NCBI RefSeq assembly: GCF_016820495.1
Contig: NZ_JADHDU010000007.1
Coordinates: forward strand, 1-64,000
Source of the DNA: Planococcus beigongshangi
GTDB lineage: Bacteria; Bacillota; Bacilli; Bacillales_A; Planococcaceae
DNA: 64,000 nt
Direction of reading: 5' to 3'
Shown piece by piece: positions 1-8,595 of this stretch (positions are counted from its first letter, which is position 1; each line of letters opens with the position of its first letter). The notes below the pieces were generated by a model that did not search any database, was not told the origin of the DNA, and worked only from the letters and a program-made list of their open reading frames with translations. The position numbers and the translations under genes are program-made.

Positions 1-19
1 CGCTTGCCTTCTTTTTTAT

Positions 20-128
20 GCATTTGAAGATTTATCGTCGATTATCATTTTATCAGCGATTTTTGATGGTTTATCAGCGATTTTTCCGGGTTTATCAGCG
101 ATTTTCCGGGTTTATCAGCGATTTATCT
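20..128. repeat. Intergenic tandem array, family A (TTTATCAGCGATTTT)
   Basis: One TTTATCGTCGATT-like unit is followed by four copies of TTTATCAGCGATTTT-type units separated by four to six variable bases such as CCGGG. The period is about 19-20 bp. A second array of the same family lies at 18286-18386. The array sits 3' of the small minus-strand ORF that ends at 137. No function is known to me. Confidence 0.85.
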
Positions 129-136
129 ATAATAGC

Positions 137-307
137 CTAAATCATTAGAAATCTCATAACCACCAATCCAATGGAACCGAAGAGCACATACAAATAACCA
201 ACAATAAAGCTGGTCCTGTTCTTCGATTTTTTCACTTTCAAAAAATACACTCCAAGTGAAATCAATAATAACGTTAACAGAACTGCTATTACTTCAAAAA
301 CGATCAC
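137..307 (-). CDS. Small two-helix membrane protein (56 aa)
   Basis: This is a short ORF starting with GTG (complement of 305-307) preceded by a GGGGG stretch at suitable spacing. The product starts VIVFEVIAVLLTLLL and has a hydrophobic helix at residues 1-23, a basic loop KVKKSKNR, and a second hydrophobic helix at about residues 34-56. I recognise no family. The ORF is too short to be certain, but two clean helices separated by a positively charged loop argue for a real membrane peptide. It ends just before the family A repeat array and lies downstream of the S41 peptidase on the same strand. Confidence 0.5.
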   Translation of the reverse strand: MIVFEVIAVLLTLLLISLGVYFLKVKKSKNRTSFIVGYLYVLFGSIGLVVMRFLMI

Positions 308-387
308 GTTGATCCCCCATCCCGTTATAAAGAAAAATCCGATTGCCGAATCGTCAATTTATCACTTTCTGCTTCTGTAAAAACTAA

Positions 388-1638
388 TCAAGACCTTTTC
401 ACTACCGATGCTTTTACTTCAATCTCCCCCATCACCCACTCCAAATCCTCATCCTCCACCAAATGCCCCGGCGTCCACGGGATATGGACATGCGGCGTCA
501 CGCCCGTTTCATTCGTATAGTACTTTTCATGCATTTTCGAAACGCTGTAGCCGAATTCATAGTCGCCATAATCCATCGTGACCACGTTGCAGAAATCCAC
601 GATTCCCATGGTTGGCCGGCCGACCACTTGGACTTTCGCCGACTTTTTCACGTTGCTCGCGAATGTATCGCCTGAACTCCCACACGTCACATCCGTTAAG
701 ACATAGACGTTTTGCGGAGCGGCCTGCCCTTGAATCGTATAATCCAAATCTTCCTGCACGGTCTGGAAACCTTTGCCTTTATTCTTTTCAAATAATGCAA
801 TTTCTTCCTTAGCCCACTTCTCAGTCTCCGCGTCCAGCTCCTGCTCCAGATATCCCTTCAATTCGTTCGTCCAAAGATTGCAGTTCCGCTCCGAATAATT
901 CGTATACATGATTTCATCCGCCTGGAACAGGCTCTTGAATGAGGTCGGCCGGTCGAATACATAGTCGAAGATGGGGAAATAAAACATGTCATTGCCGCCA
1001 TAATTTACGCGGACGTCAATAATCAGGTTGGCGGAATGGTTCAAATCCTCTTTATGCTTTTCCAGTAAATCAAGGATCGGTTTCTCCTGTGCAAAATCCG
1101 TCAGTTTCATATAGACCGTATCAGGGTTGAGTTTTTTCAATTCATAACTTGGTATGTAAGGACTTCGTTCATAATTAGCCAGTGACAGCCCGAACGCCCC
1201 ACCATCACGAGCCACCAGAATATTCTCCGCTTTGCGCAAAGCCACATTCCAAAATTGCCGCTCAAGAACTGTGTCTTCCAGAACTTTCGAATGGCGATTT
1301 CCAAACTCCTCAATCGTCAATCCATCTATCTCAACAATTTGATCACCTTTTTGCAGACGCTTTTCTTCGATCGCTTCCGTCACATATAATTCGTTCTGAT
1401 GCCGCCGCGCTTTGAATCCAAGGTTCGGAATGACCGCATCTTTGGCATTGAACGATAAATGGCCATCCTTGAAATCCAGCAGATAGGACTGCACCGTCTC
1501 AATAAAATCCCGCTCCTCCATATCGACTGTAATCCGGTAATCCTGTGGCCTGTTCACTTCTTGCTTTTCTGCTGCACCCGCATAATCCGTTTTCATGATT
1601 TGAATGATGTCATTGAAGATTTCTGTTTTATTGAACAC
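388..1638 (-). CDS. S41 family C-terminal processing-like peptidase
   Basis: The 416 aa product looks like an S41 (tail-specific or tricorn-core-type) serine peptidase. A PDZ-like stretch (KGDQIVEIDGLTIEEF) lies near residues 90-120. The catalytic region fills the C-terminal half, with the motif TCGSSGDTFAS near residue 320 carrying the expected nucleophilic serine. I see no signal peptide or membrane helix, so it is probably cytoplasmic, unlike CtpA-type peptidases, which are exported. The start is GTG at 1638 with GGAGTG seven bases upstream. Substrate is unknown. The gene stands alone between short membrane-protein genes on the same strand. Confidence 0.88.
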   Translation of the reverse strand: MFNKTEIFNDIIQIMKTDYAGAAEKQEVNRPQDYRITVDMEERDFIETVQSYLLDFKDGHLSFNAKDAVIPNLGFKARRHQNELYVTEAIEEKRLQKGDQIVEIDGLTIEEFGNRHSKVLEDTVLERQFWNVALRKAENILVARDGGAFGLSLANYERSPYIPSYELKKLNPDTVYMKLTDFAQEKPILDLLEKHKEDLNHSANLIIDVRVNYGGNDMFYFPIFDYVFDRPTSFKSLFQADEIMYTNYSERNCNLWTNELKGYLEQELDAETEKWAKEEIALFEKNKGKGFQTVQEDLDYTIQGQAAPQNVYVLTDVTCGSSGDTFASNVKKSAKVQVVGRPTMGIVDFCNVVTMDYGDYEFGYSVSKMHEKYYTNETGVTPHVHIPWTPGHLVEDEDLEWVMGEIEVKASVVKRS

Positions 1639-1703
1639 ATAAACACTCCATTCGTTATTATTCCAGCACTTCTGTATATAATAAAACTTCTTTGCCCTCG
1701 TGT

Positions 1704-1919
1704 TCAGCTCTTAGCAGATTTCGCTATGAGATAATCATTCACAAAAAAGAACACCAAACCGCCTATCAGGATATAAAAGGATGCATTGAGTGTGAAGCTA
1801 TTATAGAACTCATAAATTGCATGAGCCAATAAAACCAGTAATAAGAAGGCGAATGTCCGCACACCCGCTTTCCTGGCATAATCGATTTTTTGCTGCCTTG
1901 CAGCTTTGGCTATTGTCAT
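1704..1919 (-). CDS. Small membrane protein, two transmembrane segments
   Basis: The product is about 71 aa: a basic N-terminus (AKAARQQKIDYARKAG) followed by two hydrophobic helices, the second in LNASFYILIGGLVFFFVNDYLI. I recognise no family. The start is ambiguous. ATG at 1919 has GGTGGGG just upstream, while GTG at 1946 has AAAGGA six bases upstream and would add nine residues. The gene follows the stop of the 1949-2761 gene almost directly, so the two are probably co-transcribed. Confidence 0.65.
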   Translation of the reverse strand: MTIAKAARQQKIDYARKAGVRTFAFLLLVLLAHAIYEFYNSFTLNASFYILIGGLVFFFVNDYLIAKSAKS

Positions 1920-1948
1920 ATTCCCCACCTGCTTCTGTTTTCTCACTT

Positions 1949-2761
1949 CTAATCCTTTATCCGTGCCATAAACAAATAACCGATGACCGCCAGAAGACGA
2001 ACTTTGTCATCTTCCGTAAGCCCATCCGACAGCTTTACGATGTGATTATGGGAATCACTGAAAAGCTCCGTATACTCATGGGGGAAGAATCCTTTGGAGA
2101 AAGAGGCCCATTGCCTGCCCTCTTCGTCGCTCCAGCTGAAATTGCCGGAGAAGCCGGAAACTTTTATTGCCAGAAGGGTATTTCCCAGTTCATCGAATAA
2201 TTCACCTTTGATATGAATGAACGCTTTCAGTTCTTCCTGTATGTATGTGCCGATTTTTCGCTGGTCCCCTTCGAAAATTTTCAGCTCCACCTGTTTCAGC
2301 CAGCCTTTTTTCCGGAAGGTGATCAGTTTTTCGCCGGTTTGCGAAAAGAATCCGAAGGTCAGCGGAAAAATTGAAATGAGCTCTGAATTTGCCGCAAGGA
2401 GGACACGCATCCACCAGTCAACATCGATCGGTTTTACTTCAGCGATCAGCTCCCCGCTTGGTTCAAACAGCAGAAGTCTCGGGAGAAGCGCCATGTCTTT
2501 CTTGACGACCACTTCAGTTACATCAAACAATTCCTTTTCTGACTCAAGAATCGGGATGTCTTTCACTTTATTGTATTGCTGGCGGCTGATGAAAATAATC
2601 GACAAAATCAGTCCGACCGGAAACAGGAAGAACAGCAGCTCCCACCATTCGCGCAGCGTTTCCGGAGTTTGCAAGATAAGGAATCCGATCATGACGGCCA
2701 CTGTGAAAATCAAGAACAGCCTGCTGTGTTTTTCTCTTCTTTTATACATTTCAGCGAGCAA
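1949..2761 (-). CDS. Hypothetical membrane protein with tubby/LURP-like C-terminal half
   Basis: The protein is about 270 aa. Two hydrophobic segments at the N-terminus (LFLIFTVAVMIGFLIL and LLFFLFPVGLILSIIFI) are followed by a soluble, beta-rich region with repeated short segments of the type GELFDELGNTLLAIKVSG. That pattern is reminiscent of LURP-one/tubby-C-like folds, but this is only an impression. The start TTG at 2761 is chosen because GGAAGGAG lies eight bases upstream; ATG at 2749 is the alternative. It is probably an operon with the small membrane gene immediately downstream. Function is unknown. Confidence 0.75.
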   Translation of the reverse strand: MLAEMYKRREKHSRLFLIFTVAVMIGFLILQTPETLREWWELLFFLFPVGLILSIIFISRQQYNKVKDIPILESEKELFDVTEVVVKKDMALLPRLLLFEPSGELIAEVKPIDVDWWMRVLLAANSELISIFPLTFGFFSQTGEKLITFRKKGWLKQVELKIFEGDQRKIGTYIQEELKAFIHIKGELFDELGNTLLAIKVSGFSGNFSWSDEEGRQWASFSKGFFPHEYTELFSDSHNHIVKLSDGLTEDDKVRLLAVIGYLFMARIKD

Positions 2762-2937
2762 AGAAACGACTCCTTCCCCTAAATTTTGTTGAAGACAATC
2801 CAATATTGTAAGATTATTCTATCTTTAATCTTATCATTCACAGACAGTATACGGCAGAAATTTTTAAGAAGATAAAACTTCTTCTATATAACTATAAATG
2901 CGAAGAATTGAAGCTTCCTTTCACTTCGGTCGCGGTG

Positions 2938-3008
2938 ATATTTTTTATCGTCGATTCTTGATGATTTATCGTCGATTTTCCAGCGTTTATCGTCGATTCT
3001 CCAGGATT
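2938..3008. repeat. Intergenic tandem array, family B (TTTATCGTCGATTTT)
   Basis: There are three copies of TTTATCGTCGATTyT spaced about 20 bp apart, in the 370-base gap between the genes ending at 3133 and starting at 2761. Family B differs from family A mainly at the GTC/AGC core. The plus-strand reading gives repeated YRRF peptides, which I regard as an artefact. Nothing else is visible in the gap apart from a terminator at 3051-3080. Confidence 0.8.
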
Positions 3009-3050
3009 CAGCCGATTCCCGCTCCCAGCCCAGACACATATAACAAAAAA

Positions 3051-3080
3051 CACGCCCGCAGCATCATCGCTGCAGGCGTG
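3051..3080 (-). terminator. Rho-independent terminator
   Basis: The stem pairs CACGCC..GC with GC..GGCGTG, and on the minus strand it is followed by a run of Ts. It ends the minus-strand gene at 3133-3726. The stem closely resembles the terminators at 24234 and 59511. Confidence 0.8.
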
Positions 3081-3132
3081 TCCCTATATAAACTTTAGAA
3101 TTCAAATCCAGAACGGAAACGAAATCCGCCCT

Positions 3133-3726
3133 TTATTCCAGCATCGAGGTTCCGCTGATTTTGAAGCCGAGGCCTTCGCGTGAAAAGGTGTATTTGGCGG
3201 TTTCGCCATTGGCGCCGGTGCCGACCACCAATTCATATGACGCGAATTTGCGTTCGAACTCCAGGATTTCCAGTTCGTCGAAACCGGTCGGGCGGGGATT
3301 TGTGCCATACAATGAAATCGCGTAAGCCGACTCTTTTACAGTGATATCTTCAGCCCTCGACCTGAGGATGTTGGGGCTAAGATCTTCTTCGCCCAGTTCG
3401 AACAGCTGATCCACTTTCTCCAGTCCGTTTTCTTTCAAATATTGCTCCGGGTAAAAATGGGAGGGAAACATCTGGTAGCTGAAAAACAGGATGAGCAGCA
3501 GAATCGAAGCAGTATGGATTGTGCTGTCAAAACGGCATTTTGCGATGAGGCTGTCCAATTTAATCGCTGCCCATATCGACCCGATGATGATCGCTACAAA
3601 ATAGAGCGTATCCACGAATGAATTGATTAAAATAAAAGACAGGAAGTAGCTGAATTTCATCAGCAGAAAGAAAATCGTTGCACCTATTAAAAAGATGGAC
3701 AGCGTTCTGATTGCGTCTTTCACCAC
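3133..3726 (-). CDS. Hypothetical membrane protein
   Basis: The 197 aa product has three hydrophobic segments in the first 85 residues (LSIFLIGATIFFLLMKF, VDTLYFVAIIIGSIWAAI, HTASILLLILFFSYQMF). A soluble C-terminal half of about 105 residues carries many acidic residues. I do not recognise the family. The start is GTG at 3726 with GGGGTG eight bases upstream; a second GTG follows directly. It reads in the same direction as the YcxB-like gene upstream (35 bases away) and ends at the hairpin at 3051-3080. Confidence 0.72.
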   Translation of the reverse strand: MVKDAIRTLSIFLIGATIFFLLMKFSYFLSFILINSFVDTLYFVAIIIGSIWAAIKLDSLIAKCRFDSTIHTASILLLILFFSYQMFPSHFYPEQYLKENGLEKVDQLFELGEEDLSPNILRSRAEDITVKESAYAISLYGTNPRPTGFDELEILEFERKFASYELVVGTGANGETAKYTFSREGLGFKISGTSMLE

Positions 3727-3761
3727 AGCTTCTGCACCCCATTTTTCAGCAATAGTCTTTA

Positions 3762-4271
3762 TTACTTAATCTTTCCGGCAAGAAAACTGCCGACGCCTGC
3801 GCTGTCTCCGAGTTCCCGTTTCGGGATGATCAGTGCTGACATGCCGCTGTTATACAAATAAAAACCGGAATCATCTTCCCCGTAATTCTCGATGCCGCTC
3901 CAGGAAACGCTCATTTCACCTTTCGGGCTGATTTCGCGCAGCCCCTGATCCGTGAAAATCATCGTATGCTCACCCAGCACCGCATCATTTTTGCCTTCCC
4001 GCATCATCTTCGTCGCATTCCGTTTGATCAGGCGATAAAAGTACGCCGGATAAAACAGGAACCACAAAACGGCTACAGCAACCAACGGGATAAACAGGAC
4101 CAAAAACGGCACATCCAGAAAACTGGTAGCCAATACAGCCAGTACGATGTACATGAGCGGCACCAATATCCGCTGCAGCTTCACTTGTTTTTGAACCGCT
4201 TGTGAATGTTTCGCATGAAATACGTTGAAATCGATATAATCTTCTTCAGTGAGTTTGTAGTTGAGTTCCAT
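3762..4271 (-). CDS. YcxB-like membrane protein
   Basis: This 169 aa protein has the YcxB-like layout. A short N-terminus (LTEEDYIDFNVFHAKHS) is followed by two adjacent membrane helices (residues about 35-75, VPLMYIVLAVLATSFLDV and FLVLFIPLVAVAVLWFLFY). A C-terminal beta-rich domain contains GEHTMIFTDQGLREISPKGE and SWSGIENYGEDDSGFYLY. Proteins with this domain are widespread in Bacilli and uncharacterised. The ATG at 4271 starts the homologous region; the open frame continues upstream to 4352 but would overlap the preceding gene. It is probably co-transcribed with the Ltp-repeat gene. Confidence 0.75.
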   Translation of the reverse strand: MELNYKLTEEDYIDFNVFHAKHSQAVQKQVKLQRILVPLMYIVLAVLATSFLDVPFLVLFIPLVAVAVLWFLFYPAYFYRLIKRNATKMMREGKNDAVLGEHTMIFTDQGLREISPKGEMSVSWSGIENYGEDDSGFYLYNSGMSALIIPKRELGDSAGVGSFLAGKIK

Positions 4272-4296
4272 CGCTCTATTGACCCCTATCTCTCTT

Positions 4297-5073
4297 TTAA
4301 AGTCCAGCCGCGTCGACGGCAAAAGTCGCGTCTGCGCTGCTGAATCCTTCATATATTAATTGTTCGATCAATCCCGATCTTGAGAAAGCTGTATATTCCA
4401 GGTAATCTTCTGCCATAATAACCGCTTGAGTCGTCCAATCGATCCCCAGTTGTTCGACTGCATAAGTTGCATCGGCATTGCTGAATCCTTCATAAACGAG
4501 TTGTTCCACTAGACCGCTCTTCGAGAATGCCGTGTAATCGATATAATCCTCTGCCATCGCGATGGCCTGTTGCTGTTCAAATGATTCGGCATCCTTTGCA
4601 GCTTGTGCCTTCGCTTCTTCATCCGCTTTTGCTTTCGCTTCGGCATCCGCCTTTTCTTTCTCTTTTGCCTCTGCATCTGCCCTAGCTTTCGCTTCAGCTT
4701 CAGCTTTTTCTTTGGCAGCAGCATCTTCTGCAGCTTTCTTGGCTTTTTCTTCATCTTCTTTCTTCTTAAGTTCAGCTTCCTTCGCTTCCCTCTCTTTTTC
4801 CTCCAGCAAAAAGAAAGGTTCTGCCTCTTTTACTTTCGCCTCCAATTCTTTTATTTTGATAGTGGATTCTTCTTCAGCAGCTTCGAGCGCTTCGATTTCT
4901 TTAGACAAATCCGCATTCGCTGTCTCGAGCTTTTCAACTTTCTTCTGGTTTTCATCTGTCGAGGCATCCACCTCGGACTGCGACGGGCCAAAACCCGCTC
5001 CAATGATTAAAGCGATCAATGCCACCAAGATATATGTCCATCTGCGTTTTATAAATGCCGTGACTTTCTCCAT
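4297..5073 (-). CDS. Ltp-repeat cell-surface protein with coiled-coil stalk
   Basis: The 258 aa protein has one N-terminal membrane anchor (residues about 12-30, YILVALIALIIGAGFG) and a long charged Ala/Glu/Lys-rich coiled coil (residues about 40-165). Two C-terminal repeats of about 43 residues follow, each with the pattern A-x-DY-x-x-YTAFS-x-SGL-x-EQL-x-YEGFS-x-ADAT. This is the Ltp (host cell surface-exposed lipoprotein) repeat, known from the Streptococcus phage TP-J34 superinfection-exclusion lipoprotein. There is no lipobox here, so the anchor is a transmembrane helix. ATG at 5073 has AGAGGTGA upstream. No phage genes are nearby. Confidence 0.85.
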   Translation of the reverse strand: MEKVTAFIKRRWTYILVALIALIIGAGFGPSQSEVDASTDENQKKVEKLETANADLSKEIEALEAAEEESTIKIKELEAKVKEAEPFFLLEEKEREAKEAELKKKEDEEKAKKAAEDAAAKEKAEAEAKARADAEAKEKEKADAEAKAKADEEAKAQAAKDAESFEQQQAIAMAEDYIDYTAFSKSGLVEQLVYEGFSNADATYAVEQLGIDWTTQAVIMAEDYLEYTAFSRSGLIEQLIYEGFSSADATFAVDAAGL

Positions 5074-5199
5074 GCAAAATCACCTCTTCTCATTCATCTT
5101 TCCTATATAATAGTATACTTGTATTCGGATTCATACATTATTTTACAATAATCACGGTAAACTACTCATCCTTTCCTGAAACTTATCAAGCAATAAGTA

Positions 5200-5224
5200 A
5201 AGCCTTTCCTCACGGGAAAGGCTT
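5200..5224 (-). terminator. Rho-independent terminator
   Basis: A perfect AAGCCTTTCC/GGAAAGGCTT stem with a T-rich minus-strand tail lies just downstream of the YiaAB-domain gene. Confidence 0.8.
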
Positions 5225-5257
5225 TGGCGACAACATCTTCATAAAATTGAGGAAGAC

Positions 5258-5719
5258 TTACGAATCTCCCATTTGCTTCGCTTCCTCGGTATCCCGCACG
5301 TTCTTCTGCACCGTTACGACCGCAAACAGGCTCAATACGAATGAAATGCCGTAAAACCCTTTTTCACTCAGCGTGATGCTGCCGGCGTTGAACAGGCCGA
5401 TACCCATGAGCGCGATTGCGGAAATCAGCGCGAACCAGCTGATGCCGTAATACAGATTGGTGACACGGATGCCTTCATCCCGGTCACGCACTGCTTTTTG
5501 GAGCGAAACCGCCGAATACAGCCCGAGTATGATCAACACAATGTAATAGCCCTTTTCATTTAATTCCATGGCAGCATTATACAACCCGATCAAATATGCC
5601 GATACCCCAATCAGCAATGCGCCCCACGCCGCACCTTTGAATGCGCCTGTCGGTTCACCGAGCCTGCGCTTTTCCGCCGGTTTCTTCGTGAATACTTCTT
5701 CATCTCTGTCCCCTAACAT
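5258..5719 (-). CDS. YiaA/YiaB-type two-helix-repeat inner membrane protein
   Basis: The 153 aa product has four helices arranged as two repeats. The segments GLYNAAMELNEKGYYIVLIILGLYSAVSLQKAVRD (residues about 45-80) and the later one with GLFNAGSITLSEKGFYGISFVLSLFAVVTVQKNVRD share the pattern G-L-x-NA..EKG-x-Y/F..VxxQK-x-VRD. This is the YiaAB two-helix domain, whose function is unknown. ATG at 5719 with AGGGG nine bases upstream is preferred over the in-frame TTG at 5728. It is monocistronic, followed by a clear terminator. Confidence 0.82.
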   Translation of the reverse strand: MLGDRDEEVFTKKPAEKRRLGEPTGAFKGAAWGALLIGVSAYLIGLYNAAMELNEKGYYIVLIILGLYSAVSLQKAVRDRDEGIRVTNLYYGISWFALISAIALMGIGLFNAGSITLSEKGFYGISFVLSLFAVVTVQKNVRDTEEAKQMGDS

Positions 5720-5978
5720 ATTATCCAACCCCTGTCTTATGATGTTCGCAAATCAGTGCGCGGCAGCTTCTTTGAATCTTCCATGAGCTTTTACATTTTA
5801 TTTCATTATTAAGATTATTCTACCATATACAATAGCAGCCGGAACGCATGCGCAACAATTTTTATTCCCCTTCTGTTTTCTCTATTTGTTTAGGCGCACC
5901 GTCCTGCCGGGTAAAGTAGCAAAGTATGCTTCCTGACAAATGACGATTTACAAATCGAACAGAATGGAGAGATAGTAC

Positions 5979-7451
5979 ATGAAAACCGATTTTTCCAAGA
6001 TTTATATAAATGGTGAATGGATCGATGGGTCCAGCGACAGCGAGATGAAAAACACGAACCCGTTTACAGGGGAAGAACTTGTGACCATCAAGGCCGCTGA
6101 TAAAAATGATCTGGACAGAGCTTATAAAGCAGCGGCAGAAGCTCAAAGTTCCTGGGCAACAGAGATGCCGCAGAAGAAACGCGAAGTCATCGAAAAGGCA
6201 TTGAAAATCATGCAGGAAAACAAGGAACTGATCATCGGCTGGCTTGTAAAAGAAGCAGGCAGCACAGTGGTCAAAGCGACCGTCGAATTCGGTGCTTCGG
6301 TCAATATCATGAAAGAAGCGGCTACTTTCCCTTACCGCATGGAAGGAAAAATCCTGCCGTCTGAACATCCCGGCAAAGAAAACCGCGTTTACCGCAATCC
6401 GCTTGGCGTCATCGGCATTATCAGCCCGTGGAATTTCCCGCTGCATCTGGCGCTCCGTTCTATTGCACCGGCAATTGCGACAGGTAACGCTGTCGTCGTC
6501 AAACCGGCTACGGATACACCTGTAACTGGCGGATTATTATTCGCAAGCATTTTTGAAGCGGCAGGATTACCGAAAGGCGTACTGAATGTCGTTGTTGGAC
6601 GAGGATCCGAGATCGGTGACGACATCGTCAAACATCCGACGCCGCGCCTGATTTCGTTTACCGGTTCAACGCCTGTCGGCAAAGGAATCGGCGAACTTGC
6701 GGGCGGCGCTTTGAAAAAGACCGCACTTGAGCTCGGCGGCAATAATAACTTCATCGTCCTGGAAGATGCCGACCTTGAACAGGCTGTCGATTCAGCGCTG
6801 TTCGGTAAATTCTATCATCAGGGCCAGATCTGTATGGCGATCAACCGCATTTTTGTCCACGAATCGATCTATGATCAATTCGCCGATGAATTTATTGCCC
6901 GTGCCGAAAAGCTGAAATATGGTAACCCGGCTGAAAAAGATACGCAAGTCGGACCGCTCATCAACCGTGACCAGGTCGATCGTATCCTCAAGGAAATCGA
7001 TGAGACCGTCGAACAAGGTGCAAAATTGCGTCTTGGTGGTAAAGCGGACGGCAATGTCCTGGAGCCGACCGTCCTTACCGGAGTCACCAATGACATGACG
7101 ATGGCGGAAAATGAAATCTTCGGGCCAGTCGCCATTTTGATCCCATTCAGCAATGACGATGAAGTTGTGGAAATGGCGAACGCGTATCCATACGGGCTCA
7201 GCGGCGCCGTCCATTCCTCCAATATCGAACATGGGACGAATATCGCGCACCGCATCCACACGGGCATGATCCACGTCAACGACCAGCCGGTCAACGACGA
7301 AGCGCATATGCCGTTCGGCGGTGAAAAAGATTCCGGTCTCGGCCGCTTCAACGGCGAATGGGTGCTCGAGGAATTCACCACACTAAAATGGATTTCTGTT
7401 CAGCACAAGCCACGTGAGTACGGATCTTTTGTTGAGAATACGAAGAAATAA
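5979..7451 (+). CDS. Aldehyde dehydrogenase (YfmT/vanillin dehydrogenase-like)
   Basis: The 490 aa length is typical of NAD(P)-dependent aldehyde dehydrogenases, which oxidise aldehydes to acids. The N-terminal cofactor domain contains ISPWNFPLHLALRSIAPA and the Rossmann turn SFTGSTPVGKGIG. The general-base glutamate is in KKTALELGGNNNF, and the catalytic cysteine is in HQGQICMAINR near residue 285. The C-terminal signature is MPFGGEKDSGLGRF. Overall wording is closest to the B. subtilis YfmT/benzaldehyde-vanillin dehydrogenase group, but the substrate is inferred. ATG has GGAGAG about eight bases upstream. It is monocistronic, convergent with the ABC ATPase downstream. Confidence 0.9.
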   Translation: MKTDFSKIYINGEWIDGSSDSEMKNTNPFTGEELVTIKAADKNDLDRAYKAAAEAQSSWATEMPQKKREVIEKALKIMQENKELIIGWLVKEAGSTVVKATVEFGASVNIMKEAATFPYRMEGKILPSEHPGKENRVYRNPLGVIGIISPWNFPLHLALRSIAPAIATGNAVVVKPATDTPVTGGLLFASIFEAAGLPKGVLNVVVGRGSEIGDDIVKHPTPRLISFTGSTPVGKGIGELAGGALKKTALELGGNNNFIVLEDADLEQAVDSALFGKFYHQGQICMAINRIFVHESIYDQFADEFIARAEKLKYGNPAEKDTQVGPLINRDQVDRILKEIDETVEQGAKLRLGGKADGNVLEPTVLTGVTNDMTMAENEIFGPVAILIPFSNDDEVVEMANAYPYGLSGAVHSSNIEHGTNIAHRIHTGMIHVNDQPVNDEAHMPFGGEKDSGLGRFNGEWVLEEFTTLKWISVQHKPREYGSFVENTKK

Positions 7452-7460
7452 AATTGTAAA

Positions 7461-7496
7461 GGAAGAGGCGCTGATCCACGGATCAGCGCCTCTTCC
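7461..7496. terminator. Bidirectional terminator between convergent genes
   Basis: A 16-base perfect stem (GGAAGAGGCGCTGATC and its complement) with a four-base loop lies between the plus-strand aldehyde dehydrogenase and the minus-strand ABC ATPase. The flanking T tracts are modest on both strands. Confidence 0.75.
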
Positions 7497-7518
7497 TTCT
7501 ATTATAATATGAAACCTT

Positions 7519-8595
7519 TTATTCCATCACAAACCTCACGTCACACTGACTGAAGAATACTTCCACCTGCTGCCCCGCTTCCAGTTGTTCCGACTGTCCG
7601 CGGAACAACTGACATTCGAGTTCATGATTGCCTGCCTGAACGATAGCTGTATAGAATCCCTGCAGGAATTTCACTTTCAGCACATGGCCTTTGATCCGGA
7701 TGGCATCGCCCGGTACCTGTATATTGCCGTCTGCCACCTGCAGTGCTTCCGGCCGCAGGATGAGAAAGCGTTCGCCTTCAGGTTCCCCATTTTTTACATC
7801 CATCGTGATCGCCCCATCCGCAGAAACAAATCTGCCCTCCCCGATATTGCCCAGGATAATATTTTTTATTCCCAGAAATGCGGCAATTTCGGTACTGACC
7901 GGCTTTTCGTATAATTCTGTTCCAGCGCCCACTTGCAGCAAACGACCATCGCGCATGATGCCGATCCGGTCCGACAGTTCGAACGCCTCGTCCCGGTCAT
8001 GGGTTACAAACAGAATGGTGACGCCGAGTTCTTTCTGGATCCGGCCGAGCAGCTCCCTCATTTCTTCGCGCAGGCCCGGGTCGAGTGCGCTGAACGGTTC
8101 ATCCATCAGCAGGACGCGAGGATTTGCCACCAGCGCCCTGGCAAGTGCGACACGCTGTTGCTGACCGCCGCTCAGTTCGTCGGGGAATCGGTGATAAAAT
8201 CCTTTCAGCCCCACTCCATCCAACATCGCTTCGGCTTTTTCGAGACGCTCTTTTTTACCGACTTTTTGCATCTTCAACCCGAAAGCCGTATTGTCGGCGA
8301 CCGTCATATGCGGAAACAGCAGCGGCTGCTGAAAAACCATGGAAAATCTGCGCGCTTCAGGCGGCGTTGCTGTCAGATCCGAATTGCCGTACCACACCTT
8401 TCCGGAATCCGGCTCCAATAAACCCGCGGCCAATTTCAACAGCGTCGTCTTGCCGCAGCCGGAAGGACCCAGCAATGAGAAAAACTCCCCTTCCCGGATC
8501 GTCAAGTCGATGGACCGGAGTCCGAATGATTCCGTTTTATTGGCTGCCGTCTTACTGTATGTCTTTTCAATTTGGTCTAAACGAAGTTCCTTCAT
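7519..8595 (-). CDS. ABC importer ATP-binding protein (YnjD-like position)
   Basis: This 358 aa ATPase has Walker A GPSGCGKTT near residue 35, the Q-loop VFQQPLLFPHM, signature LSGGQQQR, Walker B VLLMDEPFSALD and switch VTHDRDEA. A C-terminal TOBE-like region of about 110 residues (ILRPEALQV onward) is typical of importers of the spermidine, iron or thiamine type. ATG at 8595 is chosen because AGGGGAG lies about nine bases upstream. The start overlaps the permease gene by 29 bases, which indicates translational coupling. Together with the two permeases and the binding protein it forms a complete importer; the substrate is unknown. Confidence 0.9.
   Translation of the reverse strand: MKELRLDQIEKTYSKTAANKTESFGLRSIDLTIREGEFFSLLGPSGCGKTTLLKLAAGLLEPDSGKVWYGNSDLTATPPEARRFSMVFQQPLLFPHMTVADNTAFGLKMQKVGKKERLEKAEAMLDGVGLKGFYHRFPDELSGGQQQRVALARALVANPRVLLMDEPFSALDPGLREEMRELLGRIQKELGVTILFVTHDRDEAFELSDRIGIMRDGRLLQVGAGTELYEKPVSTEIAAFLGIKNIILGNIGEGRFVSADGAITMDVKNGEPEGERFLILRPEALQVADGNIQVPGDAIRIKGHVLKVKFLQGFYTAIVQAGNHELECQLFRGQSEQLEAGQQVEVFFSQCDVRFVME

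Noticed and set aside
2898-3098. Plus-strand ORF of 66 codons with YRRF repeats
   Set aside because: The repeats are simply the translation of the family B DNA array; there is no ribosome site and the frame is not protein-like outside the array.
4562-5110. Plus-strand ORF of 182 codons, Ser/Ala/Phe-rich
   Set aside because: It is the antisense of the Lys/Glu/Ala coiled coil of the Ltp-repeat gene; composition follows from that and no ribosome site is present.
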